NCBI GenBank assembly: GCA_964431205.1
Contig: CAYSIX010000098.1
Coordinates: 1-14,163 of the forward strand
Direction: 5' to 3'
DNA from: CAYSIX01 sp964431205
GTDB taxonomy: Bacteria > Planctomycetota > Phycisphaerae > Phycisphaerales > Phycisphaeraceae
Length of the DNA stretch: 14,163 nt
In this document: positions 1 to 9,096 of the stretch, in pieces
How the letters are laid out: the number at the start of each line of letters is the position of its first letter
How positions within the stretch are numbered: position 1 is the stretch's first letter
Notes under the pieces: generated by a model
Databases searched by the model: none
The model's input: only the letters and a program-made list of their open reading frames with translations
What the model was told of the DNA's origin: nothing
Position numbers and translations under genes: made by a program

Positions 1-2353
<2,353 letters not shown>

Positions 2354-2399
2354 CGCGGCCGCCGGGTCACGCCCCGGGCCACCATTCGAGCGAGGGCAC

Positions 2400-3353
2400 A
2401 TGAACGACGAACACGTCAGCCGTTGGTCCCGTCGCAGGTTCCTGCAGATCCTCGCGGGCACGCTTCCCGCGGCGGCCCTTGGAAGCCTGAGCTGCGCTTC
2501 GACGCGCCGGGACCACGCCCCGTCGGACGCCCCGCTTTACACGATCTCGCTCGCCCAGTGGTCGTTGCACCGAACGATTCGTGGCGGGGAGCTGGACAAC
2601 CTCGACTTCGCCGCGACGACGAAGAACGAGTTCGGCCTCGACGCCGTCGAATACGTCAACCAGTTCTTCAAGGACAAGGCGAACGACCGCGCGTACCTGT
2701 CGCAGATGAAGCGGCGGGCGGAGGACCACGGGGTCAAGAGCCTGCTGATCATGTGCGACGGCGAGGGTCGGCTGGGTGACCCGGACGAAGGCAAGCGACG
2801 CCAGGCCGTCGAGAACCATTACAAGTGGGTCGAGGCGGCCAGGTTCCTCGGCTGTCACTCGATCCGCGTCAACGCCGCCAGCGAGGGGGCGTACGAGGAG
2901 CAGCAGCGTCTGGCGTCGGACGGCCTACGCAGACTGTGTGAGTTCGCCGACGGGCACGGGCTGAACGTCCTCGTGGAGAACCACGGCGGGCTGTCTTCGA
3001 ACGGCGCCTGGCTCGCCGGCGTCATGCGGCTGACCGATCATCCGCGAGTCGGCACACTGCCGGACTTCGGCAACTTCCGTATCGGCCCGGACGAGTGGTA
3101 CGACCGCTACCGGGGCGTGGCCGAGCTGATGCCGTACGCCAAGGCGGTGTCGGCCAAGTCGCGTGAGTTCGACGACGCCGGCAACGAGGTGCAGACGGAC
3201 TATCGCCGCATGATGAAGATCGTGCACGACGCCGGCTACCGGGGCTACGTTGGCATCGAATACGAGGGCAGCAAGCACGATGAGAAGACCGGCATCCGAC
3301 TGACCAAGGCTCTGCTCGAGCGGGTGCGTCAGGAGCTGTCCCGGTCGGCGTGA
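2400..3353 (+). CDS. Tat-exported sugar phosphate isomerase/epimerase-like protein (AP endonuclease 2 TIM-barrel family)
   Basis: A 317-residue protein. The N-terminus has a twin-arginine signal (SRRRFLQ at residues 10-16) followed by a hydrophobic stretch, so the mature protein is predicted to be extracytoplasmic. A cysteine follows (C32, SLSC), but the lipobox is poor, so lipidation is uncertain. The rest matches the xylose isomerase-like TIM barrel. Likely metal ligands are E193 in LVENHG, D222 in LPDFGNF and E287 in GIEYEG. Where most relatives have a histidine in an H-x-K motif, this one reads VSAKS (residues 250-254), so that ligand is replaced. This fits an isomerase/epimerase acting on sugar or keto-sugar, but the substrate cannot be read from sequence. 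The start has a GAGGG ribosome-binding stretch about 4 bases upstream. Relatives of this fold often pair with Gfo/Idh/MocA enzymes, two of which lie in the convergent operon. Confidence 0.85.
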   Translation: MNDEHVSRWSRRRFLQILAGTLPAAALGSLSCASTRRDHAPSDAPLYTISLAQWSLHRTIRGGELDNLDFAATTKNEFGLDAVEYVNQFFKDKANDRAYLSQMKRRAEDHGVKSLLIMCDGEGRLGDPDEGKRRQAVENHYKWVEAARFLGCHSIRVNAASEGAYEEQQRLASDGLRRLCEFADGHGLNVLVENHGGLSSNGAWLAGVMRLTDHPRVGTLPDFGNFRIGPDEWYDRYRGVAELMPYAKAVSAKSREFDDAGNEVQTDYRRMMKIVHDAGYRGYVGIEYEGSKHDEKTGIRLTKALLERVRQELSRSA

Positions 3354-3380
3354 TGGGTCAGCGGTTCGATGGACCGTCCG

Positions 3381-3400
3381 CACGGTCGCAAGTGACCGTG
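3381..3400. terminator. Possible bidirectional terminator hairpin between convergent genes
   Basis: A perfect 7-bp inverted repeat, CACGGTC with a 6-base loop then GACCGTG, lies in the 72-base gap between the stop codons of the isomerase-like gene (+) and the membrane cytochrome-like gene (-). A third copy of the same arm, GACCGT at 3372-3377, can pair instead with ACGGTC at 3382-3387, so two exclusive hairpins are possible. Neither strand has a T-tract directly after the stem, so a classical intrinsic terminator is not proven. The rest of the gap shows nothing else. Confidence 0.35.
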
Positions 3401-3425
3401 GCGCCCGGCCGTTGCCCTTTCGTGT

Positions 3426-4199
3426 TTAGCCGTCGCTTGCAGATCGACGCGTGTGAGGCCGCCACAGGTCGGCGAGCACCAGCAGCAGCGCCACCCCCAC
3501 GCTGGCCGAGAACACGAATCCCCCGCCGACGATCAGGTACACGAACCGGTCGTCCCACCGCGCGCCCCACCAGGAGGCGAGGTCGGCGGCCAGACCGAAA
3601 CCCATCAGCGCCACGAGCAAGTTGATCAGCGTCGGGTGCCAGCCGGTCAGCAGCAGCAGCGCCGCGGTCGCGACCGCGAACACGGCGAGGCTGATCGAGT
3701 GCGTGTGCGTGGAGGCGGCGAGGATCTCCATGTCCACCGGTCGAATCTCGCGCGAGTAGGCGATCGCCCGGACGTCGTCCCAGTAGTCGAGCGGCAGCTC
3801 GGGATAGGCATCGTCGCCGGTGCTGCGTCGGCTGTGGCAATCGAGGCAGTGCTGGGCGATCAGCTCGGCGGGGGCGCGGTCACCCAGGTCGAGGTTGTCG
3901 TAGTCCTCACTGATGCGGTCGCCGCGGAGCCAGTCGATCAGGGCCTGGCGGGTGTCGTCGGGCAGGCCGTCGGGGTGCCCGTCTTCGAGCGATTCAAGCA
4001 GCGGAGAGGGTGCGTTGACGCCGTGGTAGTGCCCGCGGATGTCGGTCATGGTCAGGCCGGGCCGGTCGTCCCGCTTTTCATGGTGCATGGCCATGTACCA
4101 GCCGGAGACGGCCAGGCCGCCGAGCAGCGTCAGGACGATCATGGACAGGCCGAGGCGGGCGCCCAGGCCCTGCGTTCGCAGGCGCGATTCACGTGGCAT
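3426..4199 (-). CDS. Membrane protein with a single c-type haem motif (CxxCH), unknown family
   Basis: A 257-residue protein. One transmembrane segment lies near residues 13-34, and three more near 170-187, 189-208 and 219-246. The loop between the first segment and the rest is hydrophilic, about 130 residues long, and carries CLDCH (C118, C121, H122), the covalent haem c attachment motif. If the N-terminus is inside, this loop lies outside the cytoplasm, as haem c requires. Histidines just before the second segment (STHTHS, residues 163-168) could add a ligand or a second, b-type haem; that is inference. I do not recognise a named family. It is the last gene of a four-gene operon, 3 bases after the stop of Gfo/Idh/MocA protein B, with an AGGGGG ribosome-binding stretch inside that gene's end. 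The position suggests an electron acceptor or sensor working with the exported oxidoreductases. Confidence 0.8.
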   Translation of the reverse strand: MPRESRLRTQGLGARLGLSMIVLTLLGGLAVSGWYMAMHHEKRDDRPGLTMTDIRGHYHGVNAPSPLLESLEDGHPDGLPDDTRQALIDWLRGDRISEDYDNLDLGDRAPAELIAQHCLDCHSRRSTGDDAYPELPLDYWDDVRAIAYSREIRPVDMEILAASTHTHSISLAVFAVATAALLLLTGWHPTLINLLVALMGFGLAADLASWWGARWDDRFVYLIVGGGFVFSASVGVALLLVLADLWRPHTRRSASDG

Positions 4200-4202
4200 G
4201 GC

Positions 4203-5435
4203 TCAGGCCCCCTTGAGCGTGGCGGGATCGATCTCAACGCGCTGGCCCGAGGTCAGCGCCTCGTTGGCGGCGATGCCGACGATCGTGGCGCGCATGCCCT
4301 CGTCGATCGAGGTCACCGGAGCGGCGTCTTCGGTCACGCTCTTGAGGAAGTCCGCCACGCCGTAGTACAGCGGTGGATGCGGCAGGCCGACGCCGGCCTG
4401 AAGCTGGCCCTGAGCGGCGAGCTTGGTCGCGTCGGCGATCAGCGTGATGCCCTCGTCGTTGTGGAACTGCTGGCGGTTGGCGTAGACCTCCCAGCCCTGG
4501 AGTGGGGCGTCGGGCTCCTTGAACATCCACCCGTGAGTCCAGGCGAGCTTGATCGCCGCGTAGGAGCCGGCGAAGACCTCGTACGCGCCCTCGTAGGAGT
4601 TCACCAGCGTCGCGCCATATTGCAGGATGATCTCGTCGTCGTACCCGAGGACGCAGGCGGCGGTATCGGCCACTTCTCGGCCGTCGCGGTGCACGTGCAC
4701 ACCGCCCCAACCCTGCACCCACGTCGGGTACCGGTCGCGGAAGTAATGAAACACTTCGAACTGATGCGTGCCCAGCTCGCCGGGCAGGCCGATCGACACC
4801 TCGGGATCGAGCCGCCAGTTCAATGCCTTCTCCCGTGCCGGGTCGGAGGCGGGCGTGCGCCAGGTGGACTTCTCGTGGTGCTGGGCGCGCAGGGCCGCGA
4901 GTTCACGACCGGCGTCGGAGAGGAAGAAGCTGCGGGCGAGCTGGTAGATCGGGTTGCTCCGGGCCAGCAGGCCGGGCACACAGACGGTCTTGGCCGCCCG
5001 TGCAGCCGCGGCGATGGCCTGGGCCTCCTCGACCGTCGCGGCGAGCGGTGCCTCGCAGTACACGTGCTTGCCGGCGTCCAGCGCATCCTCGACGACCTGA
5101 CGGTGCAGATGCGTCGGCGTGGCGACGAACACGGCCGAGAGCTCCGCCTGATCCAGCATTTCCCAGTGCGTGCCGTACGTCGCCGCACCCGCCACACGCC
5201 GGGCGCCCGACCGCAGCCGCCCCTCGTCCACGTCGCACACGGCCGTGATGCGCACGCCTTCGATTTTCTGCAACTCGCCGGCGATCGCGCGGCCCTGACG
5301 ACCCATGCCGACGATCCCGACCGAGATGCCGCCACGGACGGCGTCGGCCGCCCACGCCAGCTCCGGCAGGATGGCCATGGCCGAAAGCGCCCCCGCGGAT
5401 CGCTTAAGAAACGTCCTTCGATCGAGCTCGCTCAT
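4203..5435 (-). CDS. Tat-exported Gfo/Idh/MocA family oxidoreductase B (EAP variant)
   Basis: A 410-residue NAD(P)-dependent oxidoreductase of the glucose-fructose oxidoreductase/inositol dehydrogenase type. It has a Tat signal, RRTFLK (residues 6-11), a hydrophobic stretch and a probable cleavage site after AWA (residue 29). The Rossmann fold starts at SVGIVGMGRQGRA (38-50), with the acidic cofactor-ribose region at CDVDEG. The usual EKP motif reads CEAP (127-130), so the lysine that normally contacts cofactor and substrate is alanine. The catalytic-region helix has GELGTHQFEVFHYF with H224 and H230. The ATG overlaps the ApbE stop by 4 bases (ATGA), with a GGAGG 10 bases upstream, so translation is probably coupled. 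Substrate unknown; the missing lysine leaves open a changed reaction or a non-catalytic, binding role. Confidence 0.88.
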   Translation of the reverse strand: MSELDRRTFLKRSAGALSAMAILPELAWAADAVRGGISVGIVGMGRQGRAIAGELQKIEGVRITAVCDVDEGRLRSGARRVAGAATYGTHWEMLDQAELSAVFVATPTHLHRQVVEDALDAGKHVYCEAPLAATVEEAQAIAAAARAAKTVCVPGLLARSNPIYQLARSFFLSDAGRELAALRAQHHEKSTWRTPASDPAREKALNWRLDPEVSIGLPGELGTHQFEVFHYFRDRYPTWVQGWGGVHVHRDGREVADTAACVLGYDDEIILQYGATLVNSYEGAYEVFAGSYAAIKLAWTHGWMFKEPDAPLQGWEVYANRQQFHNDEGITLIADATKLAAQGQLQAGVGLPHPPLYYGVADFLKSVTEDAAPVTSIDEGMRATIVGIAANEALTSGQRVEIDPATLKGA

Positions 5436-6397
5436 GCCCAGGTCGCCTCCATCATGGGGTTACCACTGTTGTTGAGCCCGGGGTGGTCAATCGAGCTCGC
5501 GTACGGCCCGACGACGCTCAGCTCGCCCTCGCAACCGACCCACGCGACGGTCAGGCTCCTCGGCATTCGCTCAGGCGGGCGCCCCAGGACCGCCACAGCC
5601 GTCGACCACGCGTCCGTCTCTGCCGCCGTCTCGCCCAGCACCGCGGCGAACTTACCCACCGCCGCCGGCCGACCCGCACGCGGGTCGATCAGGTGCCCCG
5701 CCGCTTCGCCGTCTCGCTCGATCGTGCGGCCGTGCGGCGCGGAGACCGACATCGCCGCATCCCTCAGCCGCACCACCGGCGCGGCCGGCCCATGATGACG
5801 CGGCGACGGTGGCATACGCGTCGCCACCGACCAGCCGTCGCGGCCCGGCGGTGATCCGATCGCCGCGACCGTGCTGGTACCGCCATGCAGCAGCGCACAA
5901 CGAACGCCGGCCTCTTGGAGCACCTCGACCGCGCGATCGATCGCGAAGCCCTTGGCCACTCCGCCCAGATCCAGCACGAGGCCCCGTCGCGTGAACCGCA
6001 CGGACTGCGCCACCGGGTCCAGCTCAACGTGTCGCATCCCGTGCACGGGCGGCGAGACATCGGCAGGAGCGACGGCGCGGTGTTCCACTTGAAAACCCCA
6101 ACGCTCCATGATCGGGCGAACCGTCGGGTCGAACGCGCCGCCGGACGCCTCGTACACCCGCTGGCACAGCCCCAGCAGCTCGAACGTCAGCTCGTCCAGC
6201 GACACCGCAACGCGCGCGGCCCGGGTGTTGATCGCGTTGAGCAGGCTGCCACGGTCGAAGAGATTCAGCCGATCGTGCCAGAAGCGGACCTCGGCGAGCG
6301 CCGCCTCACCCGCGACGCGGAGACGATCGCAGTCGTCGCCGTCGAGCACCAGCTCGAAGCGCGTCCCCATCGCGTGACTGGCGAGCATCACCGGCAT
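5432..6397 (-). CDS. apbE: FAD:protein FMN transferase, ApbE family
   Basis: A 321-residue enzyme that moves FMN from FAD onto a Thr/Ser of a target protein using Mg2+. Family motifs in order: MGTRFEL (residues 10-16), the FAD-binding DLGGVAKGFAIDRA (143-156), HGGTST (171-176), HLIDPRAGRP (235-244), and the metal-binding TDAWSTA (261-267, D262 and T266; most relatives read ADALSTA). Length is normal for the catalytic domain. No signal peptide or lipobox is visible: the conserved MGT motif begins only nine residues in. The enzyme therefore appears cytoplasmic, whereas many bacterial ApbE proteins are exported. It starts 7 bases after Gfo/Idh/MocA protein A and ends in an ATGA overlap with protein B. 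No typical flavin-acceptor motif (DGxSGATxxT-like) is visible in any protein of this window, so its target is encoded elsewhere or is atypical. Confidence 0.92.
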   Translation of the reverse strand: MPVMLASHAMGTRFELVLDGDDCDRLRVAGEAALAEVRFWHDRLNLFDRGSLLNAINTRAARVAVSLDELTFELLGLCQRVYEASGGAFDPTVRPIMERWGFQVEHRAVAPADVSPPVHGMRHVELDPVAQSVRFTRRGLVLDLGGVAKGFAIDRAVEVLQEAGVRCALLHGGTSTVAAIGSPPGRDGWSVATRMPPSPRHHGPAAPVVRLRDAAMSVSAPHGRTIERDGEAAGHLIDPRAGRPAAVGKFAAVLGETAAETDAWSTAVAVLGRPPERMPRSLTVAWVGCEGELSVVGPYASSIDHPGLNNSGNPMMEATWA

Positions 6398-6404
6398 CAG
6401 GCCG

Positions 6405-7760
6405 TCAGACCCTCCGAGCGGTCAGCGTCTTGGGGTCAAACCGATAGGAGTGGCCGTCCCACATCGAGCGCGTCGCCAAGTCCACGACGACCATGACCTT
6501 TGTACCCAGCTCGACCGGGCTGCGGTTGGGCTGCCGTGTACGGATCGAGTTCAGCCAGTCCATGCGCAGCGCGTTCTGGTCGTTGCCGATGTCGGGAGAC
6601 TCGACGGTTTCGGCTTCGACGTCGTCCACGTAGAGCCGTTCCGGGCGCATCTGGCAGTGGCGCCCGCCCAGATAAATGTTGCCCTTGTGGCCACGGATCA
6701 TCGTCTCCAGCCCGACCTCGTTGGACGTCGAACCGGCGACCACCATCGTGTGTTCGCTCTCGAACTGCACGTTGATGTTGACCTGGTCGTGGTTCTCCAT
6801 CGCCTTGTCCACGTAGTGGCCGCCCGTCGCGGTCACGTGCGTCGGCCAGCCGGCATCCAGGGAGTGCATCATCGGCGTCATCACGTGCACGAGCAGGTCG
6901 CCCACGATGCCGGTCGAATACTTGCGGTACCGTCGCCAGCGCGCGTAGACCTCGGGATCCCACGGCTCGACGCCCAGCGGCCCGCACCACCGCTCCCAGT
7001 CCAGGTTCACGCCCGGCTCCCAGGACGGATCGATGCTGTAGTAGAGCCACTCGCCCTCTTTCGAGTTGCGGCAGTAGCTGGTCTGGCTGAACGTCGGCTT
7101 GCCGATGCGGCCGTCCTTGATCATCTGCCGCGCCGCGTCGAACTTCGGCAGCATCATCTGCTGGGTGCCGACCTGCACGATGATGTCCGGGTTCCGGCGG
7201 ACCGCCTCGCGCAGCCACAGCGCCTCGGGCATGCGCAGCGTCATCGGCTTCTCGCAGTACACGTCCTTGCCCGCCGCCATCGCGTCCCCCACGTGCTGGG
7301 CGTGCCAGTGCTCGGTCGACGCCACGATCACGCCGTGCAGGTCTTCCCGGGCCACCAGGTCTTCGTGTTTCGTGTACGTGTCGACCGCGACGCCCGGCTG
7401 CCGCTTGCGCAGCATCTCCAGCGCGTTGCTCCATCGCGGCTCGCACACGTCGCAAAGAGCGACGACCTCGACGTTGGCCTGGCCCGCTTCACGCAGACCC
7501 ATCATCGCCCCGCAGTGTCCGCTGCCCATGCCCCCAACGCCGATCACGCCGAGCTTGATCGGATCGTTCGGGCCCAGCGGCGCACGCTTGCCCGACCTGG
7601 GGATCGGGCGAGTCGACTCCGGCCCGATCGTCTGCGCCTGGGCGCCGCCGGTGGCCAGCATCGCCCCACCCGCGACGGCCGCCCCCGCCATCAGAAACTC
7701 GCGACGGGACGGCTGCTGCCGCTCCACCGCCCCTTCGTTGTTTGGATTCGCTTTGCTCAC
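6405..7760 (-). CDS. Tat-exported Gfo/Idh/MocA family oxidoreductase A
   Basis: A 451-residue NAD(P)-dependent oxidoreductase and first gene of the four-gene operon. The Tat signal is SRREFLM (residues 18-24), followed by an Ala/Gly-rich hydrophobic stretch and a probable cleavage near AQA (40-42). The Rossmann motif is GVIGVGGMGSGH (71-82). The canonical CEKP motif is intact (169-172), and the active-site helix GIVGDLLVHVMTPM (284-297) supplies D288 and H292, so this copy looks catalytically complete. I chose the GTG at 7758-7760 because a perfect AGGAGG lies 10 bases upstream and because the Tat signal then sits near the N-terminus. The frame stays open to 7955, but that extension would overlap the ctaA start and the control region. 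The substrate is probably a sugar, polyol or glycoside, which the sequence cannot settle. Confidence 0.9.
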   Translation of the reverse strand: MSKANPNNEGAVERQQPSRREFLMAGAAVAGGAMLATGGAQAQTIGPESTRPIPRSGKRAPLGPNDPIKLGVIGVGGMGSGHCGAMMGLREAGQANVEVVALCDVCEPRWSNALEMLRKRQPGVAVDTYTKHEDLVAREDLHGVIVASTEHWHAQHVGDAMAAGKDVYCEKPMTLRMPEALWLREAVRRNPDIIVQVGTQQMMLPKFDAARQMIKDGRIGKPTFSQTSYCRNSKEGEWLYYSIDPSWEPGVNLDWERWCGPLGVEPWDPEVYARWRRYRKYSTGIVGDLLVHVMTPMMHSLDAGWPTHVTATGGHYVDKAMENHDQVNINVQFESEHTMVVAGSTSNEVGLETMIRGHKGNIYLGGRHCQMRPERLYVDDVEAETVESPDIGNDQNALRMDWLNSIRTRQPNRSPVELGTKVMVVVDLATRSMWDGHSYRFDPKTLTARRV

Positions 7761-7770
7761 GGGGCACCGA

Positions 7771-7776
7771 CCTCCT
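7771..7776 (-). promoter_or_regulatory. Strong Shine-Dalgarno site fixing a GTG start
   Basis: On the minus strand this reads AGGAGG, 10 bases before the GTG at 7760. It decides the start of oxidoreductase A, since no comparable site precedes the upstream in-frame ATG codons. Confidence 0.8.
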
Positions 7777-7818
7777 TCACATGGGTGTTCGAAAAAGCTG
7801 ATTCGAGCGGAATGGTCC

Positions 7819-7827
7819 ATGATAGCA
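7819..7827 (-). promoter_or_regulatory. Extended -10 promoter for the oxidoreductase-ApbE-cytochrome operon
   Basis: The minus strand reads TGCTATCAT, which is a TG-N extension plus a 5/6 match to TATAAT. No good -35 lies at 16-18 bases, as is common for extended -10 promoters. Transcription would start near 7812, leaving a leader of about 50 bases to the GTG start. Confidence 0.45.
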
Positions 7828-7846
7828 GGATCGATCGTGCGGCGGC

Positions 7847-7865
7847 GCTCGGCGTCACGCCGAGC
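7847..7865. promoter_or_regulatory. 19-bp perfect palindrome, candidate operator
   Basis: GCTCGGCGT, one central C, then ACGCCGAGC: two perfect 9-bp arms. It lies between the two divergent promoters, just upstream of the ctaA -35 and of the operon's extended -10. The form suits binding of a dimeric regulator. It could also fold as a hairpin, but neither predicted transcript includes it. Confidence 0.5.
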
Positions 7866-7872
7866 AGACCAT

Positions 7873-7885
7873 GGCGTTTCACGCC
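7873..7885. promoter_or_regulatory. Second related palindrome over the ctaA -35
   Basis: GGCGT, TTC, then ACGCC. The same GGCGT/ACGCC arms form the core of the 19-bp palindrome centred 23 bases away. It covers the position of the ctaA -35 element, where a bound regulator would block or recruit RNA polymerase. Confidence 0.4.
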
Positions 7886-7904
7886 GGGGAGGATCGCCTA
7901 TAAT
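7876..7904 (+). promoter_or_regulatory. ctaA promoter
   Basis: A perfect TATAAT at 7899-7904 with a weak -35 (GTTTCA, 3/6) 17 bases upstream. A perfect -10 is notable in such GC-rich DNA. Transcription would start near 7911, just ahead of a GGAG ribosome-binding site at 7917-7920 that is 9 bases before the ctaA ATG. The weak -35 overlaps a palindrome, which suggests regulation by an activator or repressor. Confidence 0.6.
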
Positions 7905-7929
7905 CCGGCCCGACACGGAGACCGACCCC

Positions 7930-9096
7930 ATGACGCGGCGACCACAAACGAGCAACCGATTGCTCTACGGGCTGGGGCTCACCCTGGCGGCGTTCACCTT
8001 CGTGCTGGTGACGACCGGCGGCGCGGTGACCAGCTACAACGCGGGCCTGGCGGTCCCGGACTGGCCCGCCAGCTTCGGACGGTGGCTGCTCCTGCCGGCG
8101 GCGATCTGGAGCGACCTGGCGGTGTTTCTCGAGCATAACCACCGCCTCACGGGCGCGGCCGCCGGCCTGCTGGCGATCCTGACCGCCGGCCTCGTCGCGC
8201 GACGCTTCGGCCTTCGCCACCCCATGACCTACGCCGCCTTGGCCATCCCCGTGCTCTTCGCGATCCAGGGCGTGCTCGGCGGACTGCGCGTCACCGAAAA
8301 ATCGATCGGACTGGCGATCGTCCACGGCGTCAGCGGCCAGCTCGTGCTCGCGTTTGTGGTCGCGTTCATGGTCATGCTCGGATGGCGCCGAACTCGTCAC
8401 GAGGCCGCGGGCGTGCCCATCGGCCGCACGACCAGGATGCTGACCCTCGCCCTGCTGCTGTTGTTTGTCGTGCAACTGACCCTCGGGGCGATCACGCGCC
8501 ACACCCACTCGGCCTCGGCCATCCCCGACGCCCCGTTCGTCTTCGGCCGCCTGGTCCCCCCGCTCGATCAGGACGCGGTAGCCGCAGGCTTCCACGCGTT
8601 TGGCGGCGACACCTGGACCCGTTTTGTCGAAGAGCCGGCGCTTTCGATCGACGCCGCCGACCTCGGTGTCACTCCCGGACTGTTGGATCAGGCGGTTCGT
8701 GTGCCGGCCGAGCCGGCCTCGGTCGCGCTGGTCTGGAACCAGTACGTGCATCGGGTGACGGGCATGCTCGTCCTGCCGGTGGCGCTGCTGGTCGTTCAAT
8801 ACCGCCTGGCGCGCGAGCACCCACTGTTGACCGGGCTGCGGGCGCCGATGCTGACGTTGCTGGCGTTGTTCATCGTGCAGGTAATGCTCGGGCTGAGCGT
8901 GATCTGGTCGAAGGAACACCCGCACGTGGCGACGGCGCACCAGGCGGTGGGCGCGTTGATGCTGGCGATGGCGACGGCGCTGGCCGTGCGGGCGCACCTC
9001 GTGCGTCGGCCGGCCGAAGCTCCGGACCCCGTGACGCCGGCCCGCGCGACGCCCGCCGGCCGTCGACTGCAGGTTTTGGAGGGGGAGCTGGTATGA
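7930..9096 (+). CDS. ctaA: Haem A synthase (COX15/CtaA family)
   Basis: A 388-residue, polytopic inner-membrane enzyme that oxidises the C8 methyl of haem O to a formyl group, giving haem A for cytochrome c oxidases. About eight hydrophobic segments are visible. The four haem-ligand histidines of the family are present: EHNHR (E68, H71), VHGVSGQ (H132), YVHRVTG (H274) and AHQAVG (H337), one pair in each four-helix half. E68 matches the conserved catalytic glutamate. A long loop (about residues 189-265) separates the halves and contains HTHS and several acidic residues. The chosen ATG follows the GGAG site and the TATAAT promoter; an open frame upstream antisense to oxidoreductase A is spurious. 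The stop overlaps the ctaB ATG by 4 bases. Only the assignment of individual histidines is less certain. Confidence 0.95.
   Translation: MTRRPQTSNRLLYGLGLTLAAFTFVLVTTGGAVTSYNAGLAVPDWPASFGRWLLLPAAIWSDLAVFLEHNHRLTGAAAGLLAILTAGLVARRFGLRHPMTYAALAIPVLFAIQGVLGGLRVTEKSIGLAIVHGVSGQLVLAFVVAFMVMLGWRRTRHEAAGVPIGRTTRMLTLALLLLFVVQLTLGAITRHTHSASAIPDAPFVFGRLVPPLDQDAVAAGFHAFGGDTWTRFVEEPALSIDAADLGVTPGLLDQAVRVPAEPASVALVWNQYVHRVTGMLVLPVALLVVQYRLAREHPLLTGLRAPMLTLLALFIVQVMLGLSVIWSKEHPHVATAHQAVGALMLAMATALAVRAHLVRRPAEAPDPVTPARATPAGRRLQVLEGELV

Noticed and set aside
2362..2377. CCGGG/CCCGG hairpin between aconitase and the isomerase-like gene
   Set aside because: Only a 5-bp stem with a 6-base loop and no T-tract; too weak to call a terminator.
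3453..5795. 780-codon plus-strand open frame over three minus-strand genes
   Set aside because: It spans genes for recognisable proteins on the other strand, and its composition is rich in G, R, V and H without domain motifs.
7099..7929. Upstream extension of the ctaA frame
   Set aside because: It is antisense to oxidoreductase A. The TATAAT and GGAG place the real start at 7930, where family similarity begins.
7761..7955. N-terminal extension of oxidoreductase A to an upstream ATG
   Set aside because: It would bury the Tat signal 80 residues in and overlap ctaA, whereas AGGAGG precedes the GTG at 7760.
6450..8138. 562-codon plus-strand open frame across oxidoreductase A and into ctaA
   Set aside because: It is a mirror frame of a gene with Tat, Rossmann and EKP motifs, and it crosses the divergent promoter region.
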